Made by a program: the position numbers and the translations under genes. Shown in pieces: positions 16,183 to 26,594 of a stretch of DNA of 38,002 nt. Below the pieces are notes generated by a model. That model did not search any database. It was not told the origin of the DNA and saw nothing but the letters and a program-made list of their open reading frames with translations. Within the stretch, counting starts at the first letter, position 1; every line of letters starts with the position of its first letter. This DNA is from Eubacterium sp. (lineage in GTDB: Bacteria; Bacillota; Clostridia; Eubacteriales; Eubacteriaceae), in contig JAUNGS010000016.1 of NCBI GenBank assembly GCA_030524435.1, positions 1-38,002 on the forward strand, in the 5' to 3' direction.

Positions 16183-17610
16183 TTACTTTCCTGTTATTTT
16201 TTTGTAGTGATCTAAGTAAGTTTCGGCGGAACGCTTCCAGTCAAAATTGGACTTGAGGGCGTTGTGCACCAGTTTTTCCCACTGCTTGGGATAGTCGTAG
16301 TAGAGGCCGACGGCGCTCTGGAGGGTGTAGAGCAGCTCGTGGGCGTTGTAGTTGGCAAAGCTGAAGCCGTTGCCCTGACCGGTTTCGCCGTTGAAATACT
16401 GAACCGTATCCTTGAGGCCGCCGGTTTCGCGGACCACGGGCACTGCGCCGTAGCGCATGGCGATCATCTGGGAGAGACCGCAGGGTTCAAACTTGGAGGG
16501 CATCAGGAAGAGGTCGCTGGCGGCGTAGATCTTCCGGGACAGATCCTCGTTGAAGTCGATGATGGTGCACACCTTGTCGGGGTAGGCATAGCCAATTTCT
16601 CTGAGGGCGTTTTCGTAGTGGCCGTCACCGGTGCCCAAAATCACCAGCTGGAGGTCCATCTGGAGAATTTCGTGGATGACGCCCAGAACCAAATCGATGC
16701 CCTTCTGGTCCACCAGCCGGGTGATCATGGAGACCATGGGCACCCGCTTGTCCACGGGCAGGCCCAGGTAATCCTGGAGGGCCGTTTTGTTGGCACTCTT
16801 TTTCTTCAGGGAGGTGGAGAAGTTGGCGAAGAGGGCGGGGTCGGTGTTGGGGTTGTAGACCTCGGGGTCGATGCCGTTTAAGATCCCCACCACCTTGTAG
16901 CCGATATCCCGCATGACGCCGTCGAGGCCCTCGCCGTAGTAGGGCATCATGAGCTCATTGGCGTAGGTGGGGCTGACGGTGGTGACGAGGTCGCTGGTGT
17001 ACAGGGCGCCCTTCATGAGGTTGACGCCGGAGTAGAACTCCATGGCCGCCGGGAAGTAGTCCAAATTCAGCATGCCCTTGAGGTCGTTGAAGCCGTAGTG
17101 CCCCTGGTATTTCATGTTGTGGATGGTGAACACCGTCTTGGTGTTCAGGTAGTGCCATTGGTACTGTTCCTTGAGCAGGAAGGGAATCAAGGCCGTCTGC
17201 CAGTCATTGCAGTGGAGGATATCGGGGTAGAAGTCGATGTGGGGAATACATTCCAGCACCGCCCGGCAGAAGTAGATAAAGCGCTCGGCATCGTCGTAGT
17301 AGCCGTAGAGGCCGGGGCGCTTAAAGAAGTGCTCGTTGTCTACGAAATAGTAGGTGACGCCGTCCAGCTCATAGCTCTGGATGCCGACGTAGTGCTCCGT
17401 AAAGCCGACCTTGACGTAGAACACGTCCACGGCCTTGAACTGGGAGGTGTACTTCTCGGGAATGTACTCGTACTTTGGAATGATGACCCGGACGTCGCAG
17501 CTTTCCTTGGGGAAGGCCTTGGGCAAAGAGCCGATGACGTCCCCGAGCCCCCCGCTTTTGGCAAAGGGGAAGGACTCGGAGGCAGCCATGAGAATTTTCA
17601 TTTTTTCCAT
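16183..17610 (-). CDS. glgA: Glycogen synthase (ADP-glucose)
   Basis: GT5 family transferase that extends alpha-1,4-glucan chains from ADP-glucose. The 475 residues are of usual length. The N-terminal domain carries the ADP-glucose site KSGGLGDV at 18-25. LHCNDWQTALIPFLLKEQY and YTSDLVTTVSPTYANEL follow. The C-terminal Rossmann half holds MVSMITRLVDQKGIDLVLG and the catalytic-site motif KFEPCGLSQMIAMRYG. The first ATG overlaps the glgD stop (TAATG), pointing to translational coupling; a second ATG three codons later is an equally possible start. The gene is part of the glgB-P-C-D-A operon. Confidence 0.96.
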   Translation of the reverse strand: MEKMKILMAASESFPFAKSGGLGDVIGSLPKAFPKESCDVRVIIPKYEYIPEKYTSQFKAVDVFYVKVGFTEHYVGIQSYELDGVTYYFVDNEHFFKRPGLYGYYDDAERFIYFCRAVLECIPHIDFYPDILHCNDWQTALIPFLLKEQYQWHYLNTKTVFTIHNMKYQGHYGFNDLKGMLNLDYFPAAMEFYSGVNLMKGALYTSDLVTTVSPTYANELMMPYYGEGLDGVMRDIGYKVVGILNGIDPEVYNPNTDPALFANFSTSLKKKSANKTALQDYLGLPVDKRVPMVSMITRLVDQKGIDLVLGVIHEILQMDLQLVILGTGDGHYENALREIGYAYPDKVCTIIDFNEDLSRKIYAASDLFLMPSKFEPCGLSQMIAMRYGAVPVVRETGGLKDTVQYFNGETGQGNGFSFANYNAHELLYTLQSAVGLYYDYPKQWEKLVHNALKSNFDWKRSAETYLDHYKKITGK

Positions 17611-18725
17611 TAGAGAACCGTGCCTTTCTTCAGGATAATGGGGCTGTCCTTTTTGCCCACCAGGGTGACGTTGTCGCTGATTTTGACGTCCTTGTCGAAG
17701 ATGACGTATTTCAGCTTGACATTGCGGCCGATATCCGCCTTCTGCATGATGATGCTGTTGGAAATTTCGGTGCCCCCGCCCACGACGGTGTCCCGGAAGA
17801 CGACGCTGTTGTAGATCTCACCGTGGATGATACAGCCGCTGCCGACGATGGAGTTGCGGACCACGGCGGGATCCTCGTAGAGGGTGGGGTGATTGTCCTT
17901 GATTTTGGTGTGGATGGGGTTTTCCTCGTTGAGGAAGACCTCCTGCATGACCTCAAATTCCAAAAGATCCATGTTGGCCTCGTAGAATTTGGCCAGGTTG
18001 TGGACGCGGTTGATGTAGCCGGTGTGGGGCGCCCCCAGCACCTTTAGGGTGTCCAGGTTGTTTTTGATCATGTCCATGAGGTCCCACTCGCCGGTGCGCT
18101 CGCCCAAATCCATGAGCTCCAATAGAATGGACTTTTTAATGATCATCATATCTGCGTAGAAGTAGTCGGTGCGTCTTTCGTTGGCGTAGGAAATGCCTGT
18201 CACCCGGTATTTGTCAAAGTCCAGAAAAACGTCGTTGTTTTCAAAGGTGTAGCTGGGGCGCATTTTCTTAAAGATCATGGTGATGTCGCTGTTGTTGCTC
18301 TGGTGGATCTTAAAGGGAGCGGCGAAATTGAAGGAGGTGATCAAATTCGGTGAAGAGATGATAACCTGCTCCTCGCTGCTGTGCTCCAAAAAAGCGCGGT
18401 TGTTGTAGAGATCCCGCAGATTGATCTTGACCAGGTTGCCGAAGCGGACGCTGGTGCTGCCGGCCAGAATCGAGAGATCCTGGGTCTTTCGGCTTAAAGA
18501 CCACTCCTTGCCGGTGCCCAGGTGGTCGATGAGGGAGCTGTACTTGTGGGAGCCCACCACGCCCACGTGGGAGATACCGGAATTGACCATGTTGGAGAGG
18601 GCAAAGTCGATGAGACGGTAGCGGCCGCCGAAGGGGAGGGTGCTGATGCTGCGATGCTGCAGCAATTCATTTAAATCAGAGTTTTCTCCGTCGATATTTA
18701 GGATGATGCCGATGGTTCTTTTCAT
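17610..18725 (-). CDS. glgD: ADP-glucose pyrophosphorylase regulatory subunit
   Basis: GlgD is the poorly active or inactive partner of GlgC in Firmicutes; together they form the enzyme that makes ADP-glucose from ATP and glucose-1-phosphate, and GlgD raises catalytic output. The 371 residues have a nucleotidyltransferase fold, but the N-terminal loop reads IILNIDGENSDLNELLQHRS, lacking the GGxGxRL signature present in the neighbouring GlgC, as expected for GlgD. PFGGRYRLIDFALSNMVNSG follows. The C-terminus is a left-handed beta-helix (hexapeptide repeats, for example SIVGSGCIIHGEIYNSVVF). It begins 17 bp after the glgC stop, with GGGGAGG as ribosome binding site, and overlaps glgA by one base. 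Confidence 0.95.
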   Translation of the reverse strand: MKRTIGIILNIDGENSDLNELLQHRSISTLPFGGRYRLIDFALSNMVNSGISHVGVVGSHKYSSLIDHLGTGKEWSLSRKTQDLSILAGSTSVRFGNLVKINLRDLYNNRAFLEHSSEEQVIISSPNLITSFNFAAPFKIHQSNNSDITMIFKKMRPSYTFENNDVFLDFDKYRVTGISYANERRTDYFYADMMIIKKSILLELMDLGERTGEWDLMDMIKNNLDTLKVLGAPHTGYINRVHNLAKFYEANMDLLEFEVMQEVFLNEENPIHTKIKDNHPTLYEDPAVVRNSIVGSGCIIHGEIYNSVVFRDTVVGGGTEISNSIIMQKADIGRNVKLKYVIFDKDVKISDNVTLVGKKDSPIILKKGTVL

Positions 18726-18742
18726 TTGAATCTTACCTCCCC

Positions 18743-19867
18743 TTAAGCGTTGAGTACGTGAATTTCAGCCGGGTTGTCGCTTTCTGCGGCGACGAAGCGG
18801 GTGTCCGCCGAAACCCTGGCCCTGGAGCCGACGATGCAGTTTTCCAGGTGGGCGCCGTCCTCGATGACTGCGCCGGTGTGAACGATGGAATTTTTCAGCA
18901 CCGTGTGCTTGCCGATGGTGATATCGTGGGAAATAATAGAGTTTTCCACGGTGCCGAAGATAACGCAGCCGTCACAGATCAGACTGTGTTTGACGGTGGC
19001 GTTCTGGCCGATGAACTGCGGGTGCCTGCTGGTGTTGTTGGAGAAAATGCGGAAGTTTCTGTCGCTCAAGTCGAAGTCGCAGGCCGGGTTCAGCAAATCC
19101 ATGTTGGCATCGTAGTAGCTCTGGATGGTTCCCACATCCCGCCAGTAGCCCGAGAAGGGGTAGGCGAAGATCCGGCGTCCCTCGTCGTAGAGCATGGGGA
19201 TGACGTTGTGGCCGAAATCATTTTCGGACTCCGGATTTTCGGCATCCTCGATGAGGGCCTTCCTCAGGACATCCCAGGTAAAGACGTAGATCCCCATGGA
19301 GGCCTTGTTGCTCTTGGGTTCTGCGGGCTTTTCCTGGAATTCCAGGATGCGCAGATCGTCGTTGGTGTCCACGACGCCGAAGCGGTGGGCGTCCTCCCAG
19401 GGTACGTCCATGACGGCGATGGTTAAGTCTGCGTTTTTCTCCTTGTGGTAGTTGATCATGTTGGAGTAGTCCATCTTGTAGATGTGGTCCCCCGAGAGCA
19501 CCAGCACGTACTCGGGGTCGAAGGTGTCGATGAAGTCGATGTTCTGGTAGATGGCGTCGGCGGTGCCGTTGTACCAGCGGCCGCCCTTCTGGCCCATGTA
19601 GGGCGGAAGGATGCGGACGCCGGCCCCAAATTTGTCCAGGGACCAGGCGCTCCCGTCGCTGATGTAATTGTTGAGGATATAAGGGCGGTACTGGGTCAAA
19701 ACCCCCACCACGTCGATATCCGAATTCATACAGTTACTCAGCGGGAAGTCGATGATGCGGTACTTTCCCCCAAAAAGAACCGCGGGTTTCGCGTTGTTGA
19801 ATGTCAGTGAACCAAGACGGCTGCCCTGGCCTCCGGCAAGAAGCATAGCTACACATTCAGTTTTCAT
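18743..19867 (-). CDS. glgC: Glucose-1-phosphate adenylyltransferase, catalytic subunit
   Basis: Makes ADP-glucose and pyrophosphate from ATP and glucose-1-phosphate, the committed step to glycogen. The 374 residues keep all active features: the nucleotide loop [14 protein letters not shown] near 9-22, [27 protein letters not shown], the metal-binding [13 protein letters not shown] and the sugar-site [13 protein letters not shown]-terminal beta-helix ends with [19 protein letters not shown] precedes the ATG. It is paired with glgD immediately downstream and lies 78 bp after the glgP stop, where a GGCGGAG/CTCCGCC hairpin without a T tract (about 19917-19934) could tune transcript levels between the two genes. 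Confidence 0.96.
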   Translation of the reverse strand: MKTECVAMLLAGGQGSRLGSLTFNNAKPAVLFGGKYRIIDFPLSNCMNSDIDVVGVLTQYRPYILNNYISDGSAWSLDKFGAGVRILPPYMGQKGGRWYNGTADAIYQNIDFIDTFDPEYVLVLSGDHIYKMDYSNMINYHKEKNADLTIAVMDVPWEDAHRFGVVDTNDDLRILEFQEKPAEPKSNKASMGIYVFTWDVLRKALIEDAENPESENDFGHNVIPMLYDEGRRIFAYPFSGYWRDVGTIQSYYDANMDLLNPACDFDLSDRNFRIFSNNTSRHPQFIGQNATVKHSLICDGCVIFGTVENSIISHDITIGKHTVLKNSIVHTGAVIEDGAHLENCIVGSRARVSADTRFVAAESDNPAEIHVLNA

Positions 19868-19945
19868 AATTTACCTCCTCTATAAACTGTCGCTTATACT
19901 TTTATGAGCGCGCGGGCGGCGGAGCCCTCCGCCGTCCGTCTGTAT

Positions 19946-22381
<2,436 letters not shown>

Positions 22382-22386
22382 AAAAT

Positions 22387-24309
22387 CTATTTTTCCTTTC
22401 GAGATGTTTTCTTGGATGCTGTCTTTTTGGCCGCAGCCTTTTTCTTTCGGGTGGCCACGGGCTTTAGAATAATTGCCGCCGACGGCGGTACACTCAGGGT
22501 AACGCTGTAGGGCTGATTGTGGCAGGGCGTTTTTTGGGCCTTGGCGCTTTTCTTCACGGCGAAGCCGGAGCCGCCAAAGGCGGGATCGTCGCTGTTGAAG
22601 GCCAGACGGTAGGTCGTGTTTTGGGGAACGCCGATGCGGTAATCGGTGTAGCTTAAGGGACAGAAGTTGATCAGGGCGATGAGATCGTCCTGGGGCTTAT
22701 CACCCATACGGCGGAACACAAGGATGCTCTGGCCGGCATTGTCGGCGTCGATCCACTGGAAGCCGTCCCAGCCGTGGTCCTTCTCCCAGAGGGCCGGCTC
22801 CTTGATATAAAATTTATTCAAGGCCCGCACAAAGTCCTGGGTTTTTCTGTGCTTGTCGTAGTCCAGCATGAACCATTCCAGGCTTTCGTAGTAGCGCCAC
22901 TCGGTGAAGGGGGCGAATTCGTTGCCCATGAACATGAGCTTCTTGCCGGAGTGGAGGTACATGTAGGTGTAGAGCAGCCGCAGCTGATCGAACTTCATGT
23001 CGTAGTCGCCAAACATCTTGTCCACAATGGATTTCTTGCCGTGAACCACCTCGTCGTGGGACAAAGGCAGGATGAAATTCTCGCTGAAGGCGTAGGCCAT
23101 GGAGAAGGTCAGCCGGTTGTGGAACTGGCTGCGGCAGTAGGGGTCGGTTTCCATGTAGGACAGGGTGTCGTGCATCCAGCCCAGATCCCATTTCAGGTTG
23201 AAGCCCAGTCCGCCGTCGGCCACAGGGGCTGTGACCAGGGGATAGGCCGAGGAGTCCTCGGCGGCCATGATGGCGTAGGGGAAATGCTTAAAAATTGCGG
23301 TGTTGAGGCGCTTGAAGAATTCCAGGGCCTCCAGGCAGTCGGTGCCGCCGTACTTGTTGCGGCGGGATTCGCCGTCGTAGCCGTAGTTCAGGTAGATCAT
23401 GCTGGCCACACCGTCGATGCGCAGACCGTCGATGTGGTAAACCTCAAACCAGAAGTAAGCGTTGGAAATTAAAAAGCTTAAAACCTCCGGCTTGGCAAAG
23501 TCGAATTCCATGGTGCCCCAGTGAGGGTGCTCCGTGGATTCGTAGAGGTTGGTGCCGTCGAATTTGTAGAGACCGTGGGCGTCCTTGCAGAAATGGCCCG
23601 GAACCCAGTCCAAAATGACGGCGATGCCGGCGTGGTGACAGGCGTCGATGAAGTACATGAGGTCCTCGGGCTTGCCGTAGCGGCTGGTGGCGGCGAAGTA
23701 GCCCGTGAGCTGATAGCCCCAGGAGCCGTCGAAGGGATGTTCCATGATGGGCATGAGCTCTACATGGGTGTAGTGCATTTCCTTGAGGTAGGGCACCAGC
23801 GTGTCGGCCAGCTCCGCATAGCTCAGGTGGGTGCCGTCCTCGTGGGTTTTCCAGCTGCCGGGGTGAACCTCATAGATGTTGACGGGCTTCGCTTTTTTGG
23901 CGTTGAGCCTGCGCTTGGCGCACCAGCTTCGGTCTTTCCATTTGTAGTTGTCCAAAGACCACAGGACGGTGGCGGTGTTGGGGGCCACCTCGGAGAAAAA
24001 GCCGTAGGGGTCCGCCTTCAGAACCACCTCGCCGTCGCAGCGGGTAATGCTGTATTTGTAAATTTCTCCGGCGGAAAGGTCGGGGACAGTGAGCTCCCAC
24101 ACGCCGCCGGATTCGGGCAGCAGGCACATGGGGTGGGACGCAGCGTCCCAATGATTGAAATCACCGACCACAGAAACCGACTGGGCATAGGGGGCCCAGA
24201 GGCGGAAGACGACGCCGTCGTCTTGAAAATGTGCGCCGAAAAATTCGTAGCTTTGTAAATAGGTCCCTTCATGAAAAAGATGACATGCGGTTTGATATTT
24301 CATAGCCAT
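22387..24309 (-). CDS. glgB: 1,4-alpha-glucan branching enzyme
   Basis: Introduces alpha-1,6 branches into glycogen. The frame is open back to 24588, but I start at the ATG at 24309 (MAMKYQT), just after AAAGGA, giving 640 residues, the normal size; the sequence further upstream is leader RNA with a terminator. An N-terminal CBM48-like domain (about 20-110, FRLWAPYAQSVSVVGDFN) precedes the GH13 barrel: ELMPIMEHPFDGSWGYQLTG, the nucleophile Asp299 in GLRIDGVASMIY, Glu351 in IMAAEDSSAYP and LPLSHDEVVHGKKSIV. The last ~30 residues are a Lys/Ala-rich tail (RKKKAAAKKTASKKTSRKEK) unusual for the family and possibly nucleic-acid- or glycan-contacting. It is the first gene of the glycogen operon. Confidence 0.95.
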   Translation of the reverse strand: MAMKYQTACHLFHEGTYLQSYEFFGAHFQDDGVVFRLWAPYAQSVSVVGDFNHWDAASHPMCLLPESGGVWELTVPDLSAGEIYKYSITRCDGEVVLKADPYGFFSEVAPNTATVLWSLDNYKWKDRSWCAKRRLNAKKAKPVNIYEVHPGSWKTHEDGTHLSYAELADTLVPYLKEMHYTHVELMPIMEHPFDGSWGYQLTGYFAATSRYGKPEDLMYFIDACHHAGIAVILDWVPGHFCKDAHGLYKFDGTNLYESTEHPHWGTMEFDFAKPEVLSFLISNAYFWFEVYHIDGLRIDGVASMIYLNYGYDGESRRNKYGGTDCLEALEFFKRLNTAIFKHFPYAIMAAEDSSAYPLVTAPVADGGLGFNLKWDLGWMHDTLSYMETDPYCRSQFHNRLTFSMAYAFSENFILPLSHDEVVHGKKSIVDKMFGDYDMKFDQLRLLYTYMYLHSGKKLMFMGNEFAPFTEWRYYESLEWFMLDYDKHRKTQDFVRALNKFYIKEPALWEKDHGWDGFQWIDADNAGQSILVFRRMGDKPQDDLIALINFCPLSYTDYRIGVPQNTTYRLAFNSDDPAFGGSGFAVKKSAKAQKTPCHNQPYSVTLSVPPSAAIILKPVATRKKKAAAKKTASKKTSRKEK

Positions 24310-24588
24310 AGGATCCTTTCTAAAAATATAGTGATCTCCAGGGCGGCGGGATATAGGAAGAAAAGCGATGGTGCCGAAATTGGCGCTCTGGAATTTTATT
24401 GCCAGGTGGAAAATAGGGTCAAAAAAACTTCTGTTCTGCTGGGGCAGACAGAAGTTGTCTGGGCCGTAAACGAGTAGGACTGCCGTTGTGCTTGGAAGTA
24501 AAATTCGCGGATAGCCCGAGGGCTCCAGCAGATGCAATGCTAAGTAGGTATTCACACTAAAGCGTGAGCACGCCTGAGGCCTGCTCAT
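24310..24588 (-). promoter_or_regulatory. Structured glgB leader, unassigned
   Basis: About 280 nt of 5' leader on the minus strand. Features in transcript order are a hairpin GAGCA-G-GCC/GGC-G-TGCTC (24588-24568), a hairpin GGA-GCCC/GGGC-TA-TCC, then an intrinsic terminator at 24456-24417, then ~110 nt to the glgB start. An upstream CTGCTGG (24531-24525 read on the minus strand) is complementary to CCAGCAG (24442-24436) in the terminator loop. That would allow a pseudoknot or a competing fold. I do not recognise a known riboswitch or T-box in it (no TGGNACCGCG element). Confidence 0.5.
24417..24456 (-). terminator. Intrinsic terminator inside glgB leader
   Basis: On the minus strand, AACTTCTGT (24456-24448) pairs with ACAGAAGTT (24434-24426), with an inner CTG/CAG, and seven T in a row end the element. 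It lies between the likely promoter and the glgB start, so it must be read through for operon expression. Confidence 0.82.
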
Positions 24589-24594
24589 ATGTCA

Positions 24595-24603
24595 ATTATA
24601 CCA
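24595..24603 (-). promoter_or_regulatory. Probable glycogen operon promoter
   Basis: On the minus strand TGGTATAAT forms an extended -10 (TATAAT at 24600-24595). A TTGACA exists at 24618-24613 but only 12 bp upstream, too close for a normal -35, so recognition would rely on the extended -10. The remaining sequence 24604-24710 is AT-rich with no gene. Confidence 0.5.
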
Positions 24604-24710
24604 TAAAATCGTTGTCAATTTTGTTTTTAAAGTAAAATATTTATTAAACTTAGGATGTTTATTTGTCCATACTCCGGGCGTTGTCGGCCAGGTCTCGGTC
24701 GAAGTGGTGT

Positions 24711-25526
24711 TTATTTGTCAATGTTGCAGTAAACGTTGATTTTGCCGCCAAGATTCAGGATGACACAGAGAAAATAGATGACCACCAAAAGGGCAAAGAG
24801 ACCGCCGAAGCTGCCGTAGAGCAGGGTGTACTTGGCGGAGCGGTTGACGAAAATCAGAAAGATTCTGAAGACGATGGTAATGCCGGCGGCGGAGAACAGG
24901 GCGCCGGGCAGGCCGTGGCGGAAGGAAAGTCTTTTGGCCGGGGCCAGGATGTAGATCAGATTGCAGACCAGCACCGTGACGAGGAAAGAGAAGACGAAGG
25001 TCAAAACATTGAGACGCTGATAGCTGAAGACGCTGAGACCCAGCTTGCCCAAAACAAAGGCCGTGAGGTTTTGGCTCAGAATAAAGGCCGAAAGGATGAA
25101 CAGGATGGTGATGGCGAAGGCCAGGGTAAAGATGAAGGACAGGGCCCAGAGCTTTTTGCGGCTCCGTCTTTCGGTATAGCCGTAGGTCAGGTTCATGCCG
25201 ATCATGGTGGCCCTGGCAGCCAGGGTGGAGAAAAAGAAGGCCATGATCAAAAGAAAGTAGTGGTTGTCCCCGATGGTCTGGGGCATAGACAAAACAAAGC
25301 TGTAGACGTAGTTATAGGCGATGGTGGGCAGAAAATTCTTCAGGACGTCAAAAAGATAGTGCTGGGACTGGAGTACAAATTGTCCCACAAAATTGACGAT
25401 GAAAATAATCAGCGGAAAGAAGGACATCAGCAGGTAGAAGGCCATTTGGCTGCAGATGCCCCAGAAATCGGTGCGGTCGATGTCGGTGACGATGAAATTG
25501 AGGAAATCGGCGATTTTATGCTTCAA
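24711..25526 (-). CDS. YihY/BrkB family membrane protein, copy 2
   Basis: Integral membrane protein of the YihY/BrkB family (once called ribonuclease BN; real function unsettled, possibly transport). The 271 residues include about six hydrophobic helices. Family-like segments are the N-terminal FWGICSQMAFYLLMSFFPLI and the later YTLLYGSFGGLFALLVVIYF. The start is a TTG (25526) placed 9 bp after AAAGGAGG and overlapping the end of the upstream paralogue by 11 bp, so translation is likely coupled. The C-terminus GGKINVYCNIDK is followed by a stop. About 54 bp further on, the same 12-base end sequence GACAAATAAACA recurs (see findings). No terminator is seen directly after it. Confidence 0.85.
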   Translation of the reverse strand: MKHKIADFLNFIVTDIDRTDFWGICSQMAFYLLMSFFPLIIFIVNFVGQFVLQSQHYLFDVLKNFLPTIAYNYVYSFVLSMPQTIGDNHYFLLIMAFFFSTLAARATMIGMNLTYGYTERRSRKKLWALSFIFTLAFAITILFILSAFILSQNLTAFVLGKLGLSVFSYQRLNVLTFVFSFLVTVLVCNLIYILAPAKRLSFRHGLPGALFSAAGITIVFRIFLIFVNRSAKYTLLYGSFGGLFALLVVIYFLCVILNLGGKINVYCNIDK

Positions 25527-26382
25527 GCTTTTTATCCTCCTTTCCGAGGTTTATAAAAAATGCGTTGACGATACAGCCCAGACAGGTGATGATGGAGAGG
25601 ACGAAGATAGAGACGATCAGGATAAAGGGCGCCTGGAGAAAACGGTTGATGCCCTCGAAGGTGACCGGCAGTCTCAGTCCGATGCGGTAGAGCCCCCAGA
25701 TCAAAAGCAGGGAGGCCGTCACAGTCAGTCCGCCGGGAAGCGCCTCGAAAAAGCGCAGGTGGGGGTAGGGCGCCAGGCTGTAGATGGCCGTAAAAATCAG
25801 AGTGACGATGGTCAGAATATAGAACAGGGTAAAGGCCCGCCAGATGGCGATAAACCAGTCCGAAAGGTTCATGGCATCGAAGGTGGCCGTGGCCAGGGTC
25901 TGGGTCAGGGGGTAGAGGGCACCGGTGATGGAGGCTGCCAAAAGCAGCAGAATCAGGTAGATCAGGGCGCTGAACCAGGAACGAGCCCAGGCCAGAAAAA
26001 CGTTGGGATGGGGCGGCTTGCAGTGCATGGCCTTGTTGATGATGAGAATAAGAGCGCGCATGGCCGACACCGAGGCAAAGAGCATAAAAAAGACGAAGGT
26101 CAGGTTGGCCCAGAGAGAGGTCTGGGGACCTGAGGCCCCGGATTTGGCGGTATCAAAAAAGGCGGTAAAAAATTGGGGCAAAAAGCCCTGGGCCTGATTC
26201 AAAAGGTAGGTGTTCAGGGAAGGCTTAATCAGGGATAAAAAATTGTAGAGCAGCATGATGAAGGGGATAAAGGCCAGCAGGATCCTGTAGGAGAGCTGAG
26301 CCGCCAGATTGATGATATTGTAGTCATTCCAATTGTCTTTAAAAAAAACGATGAAATTTTTAAGGGTGCAAAATGGCTTCAT
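25516..26382 (-). CDS. YihY/BrkB family membrane protein, copy 1
   Basis: 288-residue integral membrane protein of the same family, with about six helices. NLAAQLSYRILLAFIPFIM near the N-terminus and LFYILTIVTLIFTAIYSLAP and FFEALPGGLTVTASLLLIW in the second half place it there. I start at the ATG at 26382 (MKPFCTLKNF); the ATG at 26400 lies before AGGAG, which is the ribosome binding site itself. A second paralogue follows with an 11-bp overlap, so the two may form one complex or be specialised duplicates. Sequence similarity between them is limited outside the family motifs. A weak promoter-like TGGTATGAT is at about 26442-26434 on the minus strand. Confidence 0.85.
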   Translation of the reverse strand: MKPFCTLKNFIVFFKDNWNDYNIINLAAQLSYRILLAFIPFIMLLYNFLSLIKPSLNTYLLNQAQGFLPQFFTAFFDTAKSGASGPQTSLWANLTFVFFMLFASVSAMRALILIINKAMHCKPPHPNVFLAWARSWFSALIYLILLLLAASITGALYPLTQTLATATFDAMNLSDWFIAIWRAFTLFYILTIVTLIFTAIYSLAPYPHLRFFEALPGGLTVTASLLLIWGLYRIGLRLPVTFEGINRFLQAPFILIVSIFVLSIITCLGCIVNAFFINLGKEDKKLEA

Positions 26383-26559
26383 CCCAGGTTCTCCTTTCAC
26401 ACAAAGCTGTGATTGTTTTTGGTGTTAACCTATATCATACCATGACAAAGACCGGGATGCCCATAAAAAGCCGACGGATACAGGAATTTTTTTGGGATTA
26501 TCCGTAAAAAAGTAAAGCTTTTCCATAGATTTTTATGGCATAATAGATTTCAATTAGTG

Positions 26560-26565
26560 TATAAT
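26560..26565 (+). promoter_or_regulatory. Probable aconitase promoter -10
   Basis: A perfect TATAAT 29 bp before the start codon. No good -35 hexamer is found at 16-18 bp, so an activator may be needed. A 7-bp inverted repeat ACGGATA/TATCCGT around 26472-26505 lies in the same divergent region and could be an operator. Confidence 0.4.
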
Positions 26566-26594
26566 GGATACAAAACGTAAAAAGGAGTATGAAC

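Noticed and set aside
18758..19426. Long plus-strand frames opposite glgC, glgP and glgB (also 19904-20866 and 23521-24258)
   Set aside because: They are antisense shadows of GC-rich genes, rich in Val/Gly/Asp/His with no domains. The minus-strand genes have full catalytic motifs.
24310..24588. 93-residue N-terminal extension of glgB
   Set aside because: It would begin about 10 bases after the -10 box with no ribosome binding site and would be translated through an intrinsic terminator. The ATG at 24309 has AAAGGA and gives normal length.
24310..24600. T-box leader before glgB
   Set aside because: No T-box sequence (TGGNACCGCG) or specifier-loop pattern was found, and the downstream genes are not amino-acid related.
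24663..25556. 297-residue plus-strand frame opposite the BrkB gene
   Set aside because: Asp/Glu/Gln/Lys/Gly-rich antisense of a hydrophobic protein, a usual shadow pattern. The minus-strand frame has membrane helices and family motifs.
26472..26505. Inverted repeat ACGGATA/TATCCGT as a terminator
   Set aside because: It lies in a divergent intergenic region where no transcript should end, and the T tract is not adjacent to the stem. It is kept only as a possible operator.
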